Assembly (NCBI RefSeq): GCF_900172235.1
Contig: NZ_FWFQ01000013.1
Location: 46,544 to 110,543, forward strand
Origin: Pseudoruegeria aquimaris
Lineage (GTDB): Bacteria; Pseudomonadota; Alphaproteobacteria; Rhodobacterales; Rhodobacteraceae
Reading direction: 5' to 3'
DNA: 64,000 nucleotides
The notes below the pieces were generated by a model, which was not told where the DNA came from, searched no databases, and was given only the letters and a program-made list of their open reading frames with translations. Within the stretch, counting starts at the first letter, position 1; each line of letters opens with the position of its first letter. The position numbers and the translations under genes are program-made. Shown piece after piece: positions 54,775 through 64,000 of this stretch.

Positions 54775-56040
54775 ATGGATCAAAAACCGATGACCTACCA
54801 CCCGAAATCAGACTTCATGCGCGTGATGATCGAGCGCGGCTTCCTGGCCGACTGCACCGATTATCAGGGGCTGGACGAGGCCCTGATCAAAGGCGTGGTG
54901 CCGGCCTATATCGGCTTCGATGCCACGGCGAAATCGCTGCACGTGGGCTCGCTGATCCAGATCATGATGCTGCGCTGGCTCCAGAAGACGGGCCACAAAC
55001 CGATCACCCTGATGGGCGGCGGCACCACCAAGGTGGGCGATCCCTCCTTCCGCGCCGACGAGCGCCCCCTGCTGACCAATGAGCAGATCGACGCCAACAT
55101 CGAGGGCATCAAGCAGGTCTTCGCCAAATACGTCTCCTACGACGACAGCCCCACCGGCGCGCTGATGCTCAACAACGCCGAGTGGCTGGACGGGCTCAAC
55201 TACCTCGAATTCCTGCGCGACATCGGGCGCCACTTCTCGGTCAACCGGATGCTCTCCTTCGAAAGCGTGAAATCGCGGCTCGACCGGGAGCAGTCGCTCT
55301 CCTTCCTCGAATTCAACTACATGATCCTGCAGGCCTACGATTTCCTCGAACTGAACCGCCGCTACGGCTGCCTGCTGCAGATGGGCGGCTCCGATCAATG
55401 GGGCAACATCGTCAACGGGATCGATCTGACCCGCCGCGTACTGGATCACGAGATCTACGGGCTGACCTCGCCGCTGCTGACCACCTCGGACGGCAAGAAG
55501 ATGGGCAAGACGGCCGACGGCGCGGTCTGGCTCAATACCGAGATGCGTTCGCCCTATGAGTTCTGGCAGTTCTGGCGCAACACCAACGACGCCGACGTGG
55601 GCCGCTTCCTGAAGCTCTACACCGAGATCGACGTGGCCGAATGCGAGCGCCTCGGCGCCCTTGCCGGCAGCGAGATCAACGAGGCCAAGATCGTGCTGGC
55701 CAATGCCGTCACCACGCTCTGCCACGGCGCCGAGGCCGCGGCAGCCGCCGAAGCCACCGCGCGCGAAGTCTTCGAGAAAGGCGGTGTCGGCGACGATCTG
55801 CCCACGCTCACGCTCGCCCCGGCTGAGGTCGCCGACGGCATCTCCATCGTGCAGCTGCTGGTGAAATCCGGCCTGGCCGGCTCGGGCAAGGAGGCCAAGC
55901 GCCTGATCGCCGACAACGGCGCCAGGATGAACGACGCGCCGCTCACCAGCGCCGCACTGGTCCTGACGGCGGAGGACCTCGCCGAGCCGGTGAAACTCTC
56001 CGCCGGCAAGAAGCGTCACGCGCTCGTCACCCTCGGCTGA
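54775..56040 (+). CDS. tyrS: Tyrosyl-tRNA synthetase
   Basis: A 421-residue class I synthetase of the TyrRS long form. [20 protein letters not shown] with HVGS (HIGH variant), [16 protein letters not shown], and [18 protein letters not shown] with KMGKT (KMSKS variant) are present, and a C-terminal S4-like RNA-binding part ([26 protein letters not shown]). ATG at 54775 is assumed; there is no clear ribosome site, and a TTG at 54769 or ATG at 54796 are alternatives. Confidence 0.97.
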   Translation: MDQKPMTYHPKSDFMRVMIERGFLADCTDYQGLDEALIKGVVPAYIGFDATAKSLHVGSLIQIMMLRWLQKTGHKPITLMGGGTTKVGDPSFRADERPLLTNEQIDANIEGIKQVFAKYVSYDDSPTGALMLNNAEWLDGLNYLEFLRDIGRHFSVNRMLSFESVKSRLDREQSLSFLEFNYMILQAYDFLELNRRYGCLLQMGGSDQWGNIVNGIDLTRRVLDHEIYGLTSPLLTTSDGKKMGKTADGAVWLNTEMRSPYEFWQFWRNTNDADVGRFLKLYTEIDVAECERLGALAGSEINEAKIVLANAVTTLCHGAEAAAAAEATAREVFEKGGVGDDLPTLTLAPAEVADGISIVQLLVKSGLAGSGKEAKRLIADNGARMNDAPLTSAALVLTAEDLAEPVKLSAGKKRHALVTLG

Positions 56041-56049
56041 GGCAACTCC

Positions 56050-56073
56050 GGCCGGCACCACCCGCCGGCCCTT
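56050..56073 (+). terminator. Terminator-like hairpin after tyrS
   Basis: GGCCGGC pairs with GCCGGCC around 7 bases and is followed by CTTTCC, 10 bases after the tyrS stop. Confidence 0.6.
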
Positions 56074-56103
56074 TCCTCTCGCTTCAAATACCTTCGGGGG
56101 GCC

Positions 56104-56237
56104 CGGGGGGCAGACAGCCCCCCGGCTCTTTCATTCTGCGGGGCAGACAGCCCCCCGGCTTTTTTACACTGCGGGGCAGACAGCTCCCCGGCACTTTCAT
56201 ACTGTGGGGCAGACTGCCCCCCGGCCTCTTTCAGTTC
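56104..56237. repeat. 33-bp tandem repeat, four units
   Basis: CAGACAG or CAGACTG recurs at 56111, 56144, 56177 and 56210, exactly 33 bases apart. Each unit has a GGGG-CAGACAG-CCCC small hairpin followed by CGGC and a T/A-rich stretch (for example TTTCATTCTG). Between tyrS and the convergent DUF3179 gene. Spacing is contiguous with no unique spacers. Confidence 0.85.
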
Positions 56238-56256
56238 GCGGAGATACGTCGCGGAC

Positions 56257-57267
56257 TTAGTTCAGCATCCATTCCCCGTCCGGCCAGAAGGCATGGAAGG
56301 CGAAGGCGAACATCACGTCATGGGCCACGTCGCGCCCCTGCGCGTCGCGCACGCGGATCGAGCCCACGTCCCTGCCCTTGCCGATGCGCCCCGAATCCAG
56401 CGCCGAGGCCTGCCCGGACTGCCAGCTGATCGTGACGCCGGCCTCGCGCAGCTCCCCGGCCTCGCTCACCCGCGCCAGCGGCCAGGCCCGATCCCCGACG
56501 CGCACCACCCGCGCCAGCGGCGGGATGCCGTGGGGCGGCATCTCGCCCGAGTAGAGGAACGGGCGGCGCGAACTGTCGTAGCCGCGGTAGGGGTTGGAGC
56601 CGTAGGAGCGGTTCCAGCTCGGCTCGTTCATCACGAGGCCGTCCGGGTTGCGCGCCCTGAACTGATCCCAGCTCTCCATCCAGGCCGGGATCTGCGTGAG
56701 TTCCATGCCGGTATATCGGCCCACGATGCCGGTGCCGATGGCCTGCTGCCACCAGCTTTCGGTTTCCCGGTCAAACATGATCATGTCGGAGTTGCGCAGC
56801 TTGCCGGAGACGCCGAAGGTCAGGACCCGCCCGTTCACCCGCCGGTCGAACACGATGCCCGAATTGCACAGCGGGCAGAAGGTCACTGCCACGGGCACGC
56901 CGCCGATCCGGTCGTTCACGATCTCGTGCCAGGTCAGGTAGCGGATCGGATAGGCGCGCGGCGCCTGGCCGTCGATCTCCACCGTGATGACGGGCTCCCG
57001 CCCCTCGATGCGGCTTTCGGACGCCACCCGCACGAAGCTTGGATCCGACAGCGCGGGGATGCCATCCTTGGGCGGCCCGCCCGAGATGATCTCACCCCAG
57101 CTGCCCACGATCGTCCGGCTGAAATCCGTGTTCGGCCATTCCGATTTCCAGAAGGTCGGATCGGCGGCGGCCGGTGGCGGCGCGGCCAGAGCAAGCGCCC
57201 CGCCTGCCAGAACGGACGCGCAGAAACGCCTCAGAGCCTGAACGGAAAATCGCTCCAGAAAACGCAT
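56257..57267 (-). CDS. DUF3179 secreted protein
   Basis: A 336-residue exported protein: signal peptide LAGGALALAAPPPAAADP, then PPKDGIPALSDPSFV, RAYPIRYLTWHEIVND, VAVTFCPLCNSGIVFDRRVNG and GKLRNSDMIMFDRETESWWQQ, the characteristic blocks of DUF3179. The FCPLCN motif could bind a metal or form a disulfide. Function is unknown. It is leftward, following the leftward cyclophilin gene after 98 bases. Confidence 0.9.
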   Translation of the reverse strand: MRFLERFSVQALRRFCASVLAGGALALAAPPPAAADPTFWKSEWPNTDFSRTIVGSWGEIISGGPPKDGIPALSDPSFVRVASESRIEGREPVITVEIDGQAPRAYPIRYLTWHEIVNDRIGGVPVAVTFCPLCNSGIVFDRRVNGRVLTFGVSGKLRNSDMIMFDRETESWWQQAIGTGIVGRYTGMELTQIPAWMESWDQFRARNPDGLVMNEPSWNRSYGSNPYRGYDSSRRPFLYSGEMPPHGIPPLARVVRVGDRAWPLARVSEAGELREAGVTISWQSGQASALDSGRIGKGRDVGSIRVRDAQGRDVAHDVMFAFAFHAFWPDGEWMLN

Positions 57268-57365
57268 TGGGGGCCTCCCTCATCTGTCTGGCACAAGCCT
57301 GACAGAGGGAAGCCCCCAAGCCCAGCCCCGCTCACGCAGGGTTTACGGTGCGAGTTCGCGCCGCC

Positions 57366-57909
57366 TCAGCGCACCTCGGCCTTCACGATGCGGTCCGGCC
57401 GGCCCACGACGACCCCGTTGGGGCCGGTGCCGCGCTTGATCTGGTCAACCACCTCCATGCCCGAGGTCACCCGGCCGACGACCGTGTACTGGCCGTTCAG
57501 GAAGTGCCCGTCCTTGAACATGATGAAGAACTGGCTGTTGGCCGAGTTCGGGTTCTGGGAGCGCGCCATGCCCACCACGCCGCGTTCGAAGGGGATGTCG
57601 GAGAACTCCGCCGGAAGATCCGGGTAGGAGGAGCCGCCGGTACCCGCGCGGCGCATGTTGCCGCCGATCTTGCCGTGCTGCACGTCGCCGGTCTGGGCCA
57701 TGAAGCCATCGATCACGCGGTGGAACACCACGTCGTCATAGGCGCCTTCGGCGGCCAGGGCGGCGATGCGCTCGGCATGGGCCGGGGCCACGTCATCCAG
57801 AAGCTCGATCACCACCGTGCCGTTGGCCTCGCCTTCGATGGTGAGGGCGATCTCGGTGGCCAGCGCCGCGCCCGGCAGGGCGGCGGCGAGGCCGAGCGCC
57901 AGGGCCAGC

Positions 57910-57917
<8 letters not shown>
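57366..57917 (-). CDS. Periplasmic cyclophilin-type peptidylprolyl isomerase
   Basis: A 183-residue cyclophilin with a signal peptide (KLALALGLAAALPGAALA), then VFHRVIDGFMAQTGDV with the catalytic Arg, and NSANSQFFIMFKDG. It catalyses proline cis-trans isomerisation during periplasmic folding. It begins within the last codons of the cytoplasmic paralogue upstream and probably arose from it by duplication plus a signal peptide. Confidence 0.94.
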
Positions 57918-58416
<499 letters not shown>

Positions 58417-58578
58417 CTGATGCTCCTGTCGTTAACGGGTTCCGCATGGGTTGGCGCCTTAGTTAAGCCTTGGGGGACGAAAGGAAAAGGGGGAAACCAT
58501 TTGCACGGTTGACCTGACGCCGCGCATCATGTGTGTAACGCCCATAGTCTTGCCCGTTGCCGCAAAGGAAGCTTCCCC

Positions 58579-59757
58579 ATGGCCTGGAAAACCCTCGACG
58601 ATATGGATCTCGCCGGAAAGACCGTTCTGACGCGCGTCGACATCAACGTGCCGATGGAGAACGGCGTGGTGACCGACGACACCCGCATCCGGCGCATCGT
58701 GCCCACCGTGGCCGACATCCGCGCCAAGGGGGGCAAACCGGTGCTGCTGGCCCATTTCGGCCGCCCCAAGGGCCAGTTCGTGCCCGAGATGTCGCTCGCG
58801 CCGCTGGTGCCCGCGCTCGAAGCCGCCTTCGGCGCGCCCGTCACCTTCGTGGAGCGCCCCAGCCGCGAGGCGCTGGACGCCCTGCCCGCCGACGCCATCG
58901 TGCTGGTGGAGAACACCCGTTTCACCCCGATGGAAGAGGCCAACGATCCGCAGATGGCCCAGTTCCTCGCCAGCCTCGGCGACGTCTACTGCAACGATGC
59001 CTTCTCCGCCGCCCACCGCGCCCATGCCTCCACCGAGGGTGTCGCCCATCACCTGCCCTCCTGCGCGGGTCGGCTGATGGAGGCCGAGCTGAAGGCGCTG
59101 GAGGCGGCGCTCTCCAACCCGGTGCGCCCGGTCGTGGCCGTCGTCGGCGGCGCGAAAGTCTCCACCAAGCTCGATCTGCTGGGCAACCTCGTGGCGAAGG
59201 TCGATCACCTCGTGATCGGCGGCGGCATGGCCAACACCTTCCTCGCCGCGCAAGGCATCGATGTAGGCAAGAGCTTGGCCGAGCACGAGATGGCCGACAC
59301 CGCGCGCGAGATCCTCGCCAAGGCCGAGGCCGCCGGCTGCGAGATCATCCTGCCGGTGGATGTGGTGGTCGCGCGCGAATTCGCCGCCAACGCCGCCAAT
59401 GAGACCGTGCCCGCGGATGCCTGCCCTGCGGATGCGATGATCCTCGATGCCGGCCCCGAAACCGTGGCCAGGATCACCGCCACCCTGGAAGCGGCGAAGA
59501 CCCTGATCTGGAACGGCCCGCTCGGCGCCTTCGAGATCGAGCCTTTCGATGCCGCCACCAACGCCGCCGCCGCACGGGCCGCAGCGCTCTCCAAGGCGGG
59601 CAAACTCGTCTCCGTGGCGGGCGGCGGCGATACGGTCGCGGCGCTCAACAAGGCCGGGGCGGCGGAGGATTTCACCTATATCTCCACCGCCGGCGGCGCC
59701 TTCCTGGAGTGGATGGAAGGCAAGGTCCTGCCCGGGGTCGCGGCGCTCGAAAACTGA
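58579..59757 (+). CDS. pgk: Phosphoglycerate kinase
   Basis: A 392-residue glycolytic kinase transferring phosphate between 1,3-bisphosphoglycerate and [25 protein letters not shown] near the N terminus, [26 protein letters not shown], and [18 protein letters not shown] and [15 protein letters not shown] in the C-terminal nucleotide domain. ATG at 58579 starts [14 protein letters not shown]. Followed after 148 bases by fba. Confidence 0.98.
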   Translation: MAWKTLDDMDLAGKTVLTRVDINVPMENGVVTDDTRIRRIVPTVADIRAKGGKPVLLAHFGRPKGQFVPEMSLAPLVPALEAAFGAPVTFVERPSREALDALPADAIVLVENTRFTPMEEANDPQMAQFLASLGDVYCNDAFSAAHRAHASTEGVAHHLPSCAGRLMEAELKALEAALSNPVRPVVAVVGGAKVSTKLDLLGNLVAKVDHLVIGGGMANTFLAAQGIDVGKSLAEHEMADTAREILAKAEAAGCEIILPVDVVVAREFAANAANETVPADACPADAMILDAGPETVARITATLEAAKTLIWNGPLGAFEIEPFDAATNAAAARAAALSKAGKLVSVAGGGDTVAALNKAGAAEDFTYISTAGGAFLEWMEGKVLPGVAALEN

Positions 59758-59791
59758 GCCCAAAACCTAATTTTATGTAACGAAATAAAAC

Positions 59792-59805
59792 TGTTGGCGC
59801 TACCA
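59792..59805. promoter_or_regulatory. LacI-type operator (CceR-like), fba site 1
   Basis: TGTTGGCGCTACCA is a near palindrome related to TGTTAGCGCTAACA, upstream of fba and paired with a second site 21 bases on (two helical turns). Confidence 0.6.
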
Positions 59806-59812
59806 TGACGCA

Positions 59813-59826
59813 TGTTAGCGCCAACA
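59813..59826. promoter_or_regulatory. LacI-type operator (CceR-like), fba site 2
   Basis: TGTTAGCGCCAACA is palindromic except at two positions, about 80 bases before the fba start. The same pair arrangement occurs upstream of eno. Confidence 0.65.
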
Positions 59827-59905
59827 GCATTGCATGTGCAGCATACGCCTTCTAGAGCCTTGGACACGAGATTGGCCCAGACAATTTTGAAAGAGGACGT
59901 ATCCC

Positions 59906-60835
59906 ATGAAGGCGACCCGTACGGTCAGCAAGATCCTGGCAAACTACGAGGGCGAAACGCCCGGTGTGAAAGCCAAACTGTGCTCCATCCTGATGCACGG
60001 CAAACTCGGCGGCACCGGAAAGATGATCATCCTGCCGGTGGACCAGGGCTTCGAACACGGGCCGGCGCGCTCCTTCGCGCCCAACCCGGCGGGGTATGAT
60101 CCGCACTACCACTACCAGCTCGCCATCGACGCCGGGCTCAACGCCTACGCCGCGCCGCTGGGCTCGCTGGAAGCCGGGGCCGACACCTTCGCCGGCCAGA
60201 TCCCGACGATCCTGAAGGTCAACTCCGCCAACTCGCTGATGAGCGGCACCGCGGGCAAGAACCAGGCCATCACCGCCTCCGTGGACGACGCCCTGCGCCT
60301 GGGCTGTGCGGCCATCGGCTTCACCATCTACCCCGGCTCCGACTACGCGCTCGACATGTTCGAAGAGGTGGTGGAGATGCGCCGGGAAGCCGCCGCCAAG
60401 GGCGTGGCGACGGTGATCTGGTCCTACCCGCGCGGCGAGGCGATCACCAAGGAAGGCGAAACCGCCGTGGACGTGGCCGCCTACGCCGCCCATATCGCCG
60501 CCCTGCTGGGCGCCCACATCATCAAGGTGAAGCTCTCCACCGATCACCTGATGCTGCCGGAGGCCAAGAAGGTCTACGAGGAGCAGAAGATCGACATCTC
60601 CACCCAGGCCGCCCGCGTGGCCGACTGCGTGAAATCCTCCTTCAACGGCAAACGGCTCATCGTCTTCTCCGGCGGCGCCAAGAAGGGGGCCGACAGCGTG
60701 TTCGACGACGCCCGCGCCATCCGCGACGGTGGCGGCAACGGCTCCATCATCGGCCGCAACAGCTTCCAGCGCTCCCGCGAGGAGGCGCTCGAGATGCTCG
60801 CCAAGCTGCAGGACATCTACAAGGGCAAGGCCTGA
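59906..60835 (+). CDS. Class I fructose-bisphosphate aldolase (DhnA family)
   Basis: A 309-residue DhnA/FbaB-type class I aldolase: MIILPVDQGFEHGPARSFAPNP, PTILKVNSANSL, VIWSYPRGEAITKEGETAVDVAAYAAH and HIIKVKLSTDHLMLPEA with the likely Schiff-base Lys (in KVKLS), and VFSGGAKKGADSVF, RDGGGNGSIIGRNSFQRS for phosphate binding. It forms or splits fructose-1,6-bisphosphate. Two CceR-like operators precede it, suggesting control with eno. Confidence 0.94.
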   Translation: MKATRTVSKILANYEGETPGVKAKLCSILMHGKLGGTGKMIILPVDQGFEHGPARSFAPNPAGYDPHYHYQLAIDAGLNAYAAPLGSLEAGADTFAGQIPTILKVNSANSLMSGTAGKNQAITASVDDALRLGCAAIGFTIYPGSDYALDMFEEVVEMRREAAAKGVATVIWSYPRGEAITKEGETAVDVAAYAAHIAALLGAHIIKVKLSTDHLMLPEAKKVYEEQKIDISTQAARVADCVKSSFNGKRLIVFSGGAKKGADSVFDDARAIRDGGGNGSIIGRNSFQRSREEALEMLAKLQDIYKGKA

Positions 60836-60877
60836 GCCAGTCCCGGCCGGGAACACACCCGGCCAATGAAACGGGAA

Positions 60878-60897
60878 AAGGGCGCTTCGGCGCCCTT
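60878..60897 (+). terminator. Terminator of fba (TTCG tetraloop)
   Basis: AAGGGCGC pairs with GCGCCCTT around a TTCG loop, 42 bases after the fba stop; a second hairpin, GGCCGGG with CCCGGCC, lies just upstream (60845-60864). Confidence 0.75.
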
Positions 60898-61054
60898 CTT
60901 CTTGGGGCAATTGCAGTTTGCATCGGCGGTCGAAACAGGGTTTGTTGACCCCGCGCGACAAGTTTCCCTGCAACTGGGCAATGCCGGTTGGCGGCGTGGC
61001 GGATGCTTTCCGCATGTTTGGGTTTTTATTGAGTCTGTACGACGGGTTTTCCTG

Positions 61055-63268
61055 GTGCGATTGCTTTTTCTCATACCGAATTTGAGCGCCGGCGGCGCCG
61101 AGCGGGTCGTCGTGAAGCTGGCGGAGCTGCTCTCCGAAGACCACGACTGCACCATCCTGATTTCCGAAGCCGGCGCGCGTGAGTACGATGTCTGCGTTCC
61201 CGTCGTGGAATGTGCCTTCGCTCCCGAGCCCCTGCGGCGCAGTATCGAATCCATCGCGCCCGACGTGATACTCGATCACTTCCACTGGGACATCGATCAC
61301 ATCCAGCTGATGGCGGAAATGGCCGATGAGGGCTGGAAAATCGTGATCACCGAACACAACAGCTACTTCTATCCGCTGTTCCAGCATCACCGCGAACGGA
61401 AAGCGAAATATGCCGACCACTTCGAAAAGCGCTACGAGGCCTACGCCAAGTTCGCCGCGGTGACCGTGCTGAACCAGGATGCGCTCGACATGTTCGGCAA
61501 GCATCTTTCCAACGTCCGCCTGATCCAGAATCCGGTTTCCTACCACACCAACGGAACGGCCGATCACGGCTCGGCCAAGGTTCTGAACATTTCCCACTTC
61601 CGCAAGGAAGCCAAGAGACTGGACCTTCTCTACGAGGCCTTCGGGCAGCTTGCGGAACGAAACGCGCAGGCCCGGCTTGCCATCATCGGCACCTACGATC
61701 ACCTTCGCGATAACGCCTATCGCAAGCGCTTCGGGATCGAACCGTCGCGGATCCAATGCGTCGGGCGCTCGCTCCTCGTGGCCGAGCACTACAACAGCTC
61801 TGCCGTATTCGCCCTGACGAGCGAAATCGAGGGGCAACCCATGGTGCTGCTCGAAGCGGCCCTGCACTGCCTGCCGCAGGTCGTTTTCGACATTCCCGGC
61901 ATGGCGGACCAAGTGATAGACGGGGAGACCGGATTCATCGTCCCCTTCGGCGACGTAGAGGCCTTCGCTGACAGGCTGGACCTGCTGCTGCGAGACCGTG
62001 GGCGCGCCCGCGACATGGGTTTCGCCGCGCGCGCCCACGTGCTGGATCGCTTCGCACCAACGAAGATCGCGGCCGAATGGAACACGCTTCTCGCCGAAGT
62101 GGCGGGCGGGTGCGTGCCTTCGGCGGTGCAGGGAACGAAGCCGGGAACGATATGTCCGTCGCGCGAAACAGCCTTCACCGATTTCTGGGCACGAGTTGCC
62201 GCCGGGCAGGAAACGACTCCGCCGAAAGTCAGCTACCTTGTCCCGGTCCACGGCACCGAGGCACTGCTGGGCCGATGCCTCGACAGTATCAGAAGCCAGG
62301 ACATGGACAGCTTCGAATGCATCGTCGTGGATGACGGCTCACCGGGCGACACCGAATACGCCTTTCGCGAAGCCGTAGGCGGTGATCCGCGTTTCAAGCT
62401 GATCCGCCATTCCCGCAACCGCGGCCTTTATACCGCCCGCTCCACGGCCGCCGAAGCTGCGGAGGGGTTGTTCCTGTCCCATGTCGACAGCGACGACTAC
62501 CTCCACCCTGCGTTCGGCGGCACCATGCTGGCGGAAGCCTTCGCCCGCGGCAGCGAGATCGTGGAATGCAATGCCGTAGAGATCGAGGTCGATGGCCGAC
62601 CGATCCGGTTTTCTTCGCTGCCGCCCTGCGAAATGGACAGGGCCGAGGCCTCCGACGCCTTCTTCAACCGCTCGATCCGCAACGTCGTCTGGAACAAGCT
62701 CTACCTGCGCGATCTCTGGTGGCGGCACCCGCAGCACAACACCATCGAGCGGGGCATCACCATCACCGAGGACATGCTGCGCAACAGCTACGCCTTCTCG
62801 GACGTCAACCGGTTCAGCAAGATACCGGACTGCCTGTATTACTACTGCCGCCGCCCGACATCAGTGGTGCGCGGCGGCGGCATGGCTTCGCTGCTGGCGA
62901 AGCTCGAACAGATCGAGATCTCCTATGCCGAAAGCAGCCTTGGCGTGGCACGGATTTCCGGAAACGACCGGCACATGTCTCTTCTGGAGCAATCACGGCT
63001 GGAAGACAGGCTGTGGTATATCGAGGAATACCTGCGCCGAACGCCCTGGCCGCAGGTGCAGATCGAGCTCGATGCCCTTCCCGGCGATCGGGGCCAAGAG
63101 TTGCATTTCACCTTCTGGAGCATCGCGCAGAAGCTGAAGACCGAGCATCGCCTTGAAGACATGCGCGCCTTTGCAGCCCACAGGACGGAGGCCTGGATCT
63201 GGGAGAAGACCCGGGCCGAGCGCCTCCAGACCCGGCTGACGCGGATCGCGACGCTCAGCGCGGAATGA
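61055..63268 (+). CDS. Two-domain glycosyltransferase (GT4 plus GT2)
   Basis: A 737-residue fusion. Residues 1-350 form a GT-B (GT4) domain: LLFLIPNLSAGGAERVVVKLAE for the acceptor side, HFRKEAKRLDLLYEAF and EIEGQPMVLLEAALHCLPQVVFDIPGMADQV with the E-x7-E donor site. Residues about 390-600 form a GT-A (GT2) domain: VSYLVPVHGTEALLGRCLDSIRSQ, VDDGSPGD and the metal motif HVDSDDYL. Together they probably extend a capsule, exopolysaccharide or O-antigen chain. GTG at 61055 is chosen because upstream starts would include the fba terminator. The ribosome site is weak. Confidence 0.88.
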   Translation: MRLLFLIPNLSAGGAERVVVKLAELLSEDHDCTILISEAGAREYDVCVPVVECAFAPEPLRRSIESIAPDVILDHFHWDIDHIQLMAEMADEGWKIVITEHNSYFYPLFQHHRERKAKYADHFEKRYEAYAKFAAVTVLNQDALDMFGKHLSNVRLIQNPVSYHTNGTADHGSAKVLNISHFRKEAKRLDLLYEAFGQLAERNAQARLAIIGTYDHLRDNAYRKRFGIEPSRIQCVGRSLLVAEHYNSSAVFALTSEIEGQPMVLLEAALHCLPQVVFDIPGMADQVIDGETGFIVPFGDVEAFADRLDLLLRDRGRARDMGFAARAHVLDRFAPTKIAAEWNTLLAEVAGGCVPSAVQGTKPGTICPSRETAFTDFWARVAAGQETTPPKVSYLVPVHGTEALLGRCLDSIRSQDMDSFECIVVDDGSPGDTEYAFREAVGGDPRFKLIRHSRNRGLYTARSTAAEAAEGLFLSHVDSDDYLHPAFGGTMLAEAFARGSEIVECNAVEIEVDGRPIRFSSLPPCEMDRAEASDAFFNRSIRNVVWNKLYLRDLWWRHPQHNTIERGITITEDMLRNSYAFSDVNRFSKIPDCLYYYCRRPTSVVRGGGMASLLAKLEQIEISYAESSLGVARISGNDRHMSLLEQSRLEDRLWYIEEYLRRTPWPQVQIELDALPGDRGQELHFTFWSIAQKLKTEHRLEDMRAFAAHRTEAWIWEKTRAERLQTRLTRIATLSAE

Positions 63269-63296
63269 CAGACACATCAGGAATGGCAGAAGACAC

Positions 63297-63917
63297 GTGG
63301 CCCTAAAGAACCAGATACTCTCACTCATCACCGAAATCCGCGGCCGGCTCGACGAACTGGAAAGCCTGACCCGCGCACTGCCGATTTCCTCCGTCCCTTC
63401 CCCCATGAGCTTTGACGAAGATGGGGTCGTTTCGGTTCTGAGCGGCCCCCCGCTGGACTTCGGGAAAGCCCCGCTGGAGGAGCCGATCGAGATCACCCCC
63501 TACGCGCTGGTCGACGGTTTCTTCCAGATCGGCGCTCCCTCCGCCAACGCGGTGGCGCGCATCGAAACATTCGAACTGTCGGACCTGCACCGCCCCGCCG
63601 GTTCGGAGACGGTCTACGGGTGGTCCATCTACCCGGTGGATCAGGACAACGCCTGGATGACATACGAATTCACTCTGCGCGAGATCGATTTCGACGCCTA
63701 CGACTGGTTCGAATGGGTGATCAAGTGTTCGGCCTCCATCCCCGAAACCGTCTCGCTGCGGTTCCATGTCGATGGCGATGCCTTCAACGAGCCGATCCAT
63801 CGCGACGAGGTGCGGCTGAACGAGTTCGCAAGCTTCATCTACGCACGGATCAGCCGCGACGAGATCCGCTCTCTAGGTCGTGAACTCATAAACGGGATTC
63901 CGTTTTTGGCGGTGTGA
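63297..63917 (+). CDS. Hypothetical protein next to the glycosyltransferase, 3' end altered by an IS
   Basis: A 206-residue frame starting at GTG: LKNQILSLITEIRGRLDELE (a short coiled coil), then a mixed region with ALVDGFFQIGAPSANAVARIETF, WSIYPVDQDNAWMTYEFTLREIDFDAYDWFEWVIKCSASI and RDEVRLNEFASFIYARIS. No family is recognised; a wall-polymer-related role is guessed only from its neighbour. The last codons, from about 63877, come from the insertion sequence, so the native C terminus (about RDEIRSLG onwards) is lost or replaced. It begins 29 bases after the glycosyltransferase. Confidence 0.55.
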   Translation: MALKNQILSLITEIRGRLDELESLTRALPISSVPSPMSFDEDGVVSVLSGPPLDFGKAPLEEPIEITPYALVDGFFQIGAPSANAVARIETFELSDLHRPAGSETVYGWSIYPVDQDNAWMTYEFTLREIDFDAYDWFEWVIKCSASIPETVSLRFHVDGDAFNEPIHRDEVRLNEFASFIYARISRDEIRSLGRELINGIPFLAV

Positions 63918-64000
63918 TGATTCACTTTCGGAAACGGAGGTGAGCATGACGGGCAGACACGATGTGAGCGATGCGGAATGGGCGGTGATCTCGCCGCTGT
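63873..64000 (+). mobile_element. Left end of an IS5-type insertion sequence (partial)
   Basis: CTAG (63873-63876) directly precedes the presumed end starting GTCGTGAACTCATAAACGGG; IS5-family elements often duplicate a YTAR/CTAG target. A transposase start follows. The right end lies outside the window, so the terminal inverted repeat and the CTAG duplication cannot be confirmed. Confidence 0.65.
63946..64000 (+). CDS. IS5-family transposase, N-terminal fragment
   Basis: ATG at 63946 after GGAGGTGAG; 18 residues are visible, MTGRHDVSDAEWAVISPL, typical of the N terminus of IS5-family transposases (DxxW-x-x-(I/L)xPL). The rest is beyond the window. Confidence 0.8.
   Translation, partial: MTGRHDVSDAEWAVISPL

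Noticed and set aside
56104..56237. Repeat array considered as a CRISPR
   Set aside because: The units are contiguous 33-bp copies that vary only slightly; there are no unique spacers and no cas genes.
58446..58463. CceR-like site upstream of pgk (GGTTGGCGCCTTAG)
   Set aside because: Only the left half matches; the right half lacks the inverted TAACA, so it was not listed as an operator.
60866..61054. Extended start of the glycosyltransferase
   Set aside because: This part covers the fba terminator hairpin and encodes no GT-like sequence; the fold begins at the GTG at 61055.

Overview
This is high-GC chromosomal DNA from an alphaproteobacterium, most likely a Rhodobacterales (Roseobacter/Rhodobacter-type) species. 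The evidence is the gene neighbourhoods (yajC/secDF next to ccmABCDG; alr-mlaE-mlaF-pqiA-radA-cvpA-purF; eno, pgk and class I fba), the Hint-domain protein typical of the group, and paired LacI-type operators resembling CceR sites upstream of eno and fba. The genus cannot be fixed from the sequence alone.

Layout. 1-9.1 kb: the tail of an FAD oxidoreductase, a GntR regulator divergent from an AbrB-family membrane protein, purB, an HxlR-controlled quinone reductase/GST/DsbA-like operon, two secreted proteins sharing a Cys-GQVWD motif, an LpxL-like acyltransferase and a DUF1223 protein. 9.2-12.0 kb: acnA. 12.0-12.8 kb: no established gene, but a ten-unit 15-bp minisatellite and a possible 32-residue membrane peptide. 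12.8-21 kb: a ClC-type channel, then a long leftward block, yajC-secD-secF-TSUP-Mth938-ccmA-B-C-D-G, joining protein export to cytochrome c maturation. 21-32.4 kb: serS, alr, mlaE/mlaF, a coiled-coil membrane protein, pqiA-like, radA, cvpA, an H-NOX/hybrid histidine kinase pair, and purF. 32.4-38.4 kb: DUF1284, a degenerate SDR, then a four-gene translationally coupled leftward operon (flavin monooxygenase, BASS-type symporter, NAD epimerase, SDR) divergent from a TetR regulator.

38.5-48.0 kb is a lower-GC integrated element inserted in the 3' end of a tRNA-Met(CAT) gene. A 50-bp direct repeat of the tRNA 3' end bounds it. It carries a tyrosine integrase, an AlpA-like excisionase, a RepA-like RecA-fold ATPase, a type III restriction-modification pair as cargo, and a mobilization module laid out like IncQ/RSF1010: a mobC-position gene, an oriT (8-bp inverted repeat followed by a GTGCGCC nic core), a MobA/MobL relaxase, and a MobB-like membrane protein encoded in another frame inside the relaxase gene. 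It looks like a non-self-transmissible integrative mobilizable element of about 9.4 kb, and is the most notable object in the window.

48-64 kb: core metabolism resumes (eno, anmK, tyrS, two cyclophilins, pgk, class I fba) with a DMT transporter, a Hint-domain protein, a DUF985 cupin, a cyclase-family hydrolase, a DUF3179 protein, a 33-bp tandem repeat array, and a two-domain glycosyltransferase. The window ends in the start of an IS5-type insertion sequence that truncates or abuts a hypothetical gene.
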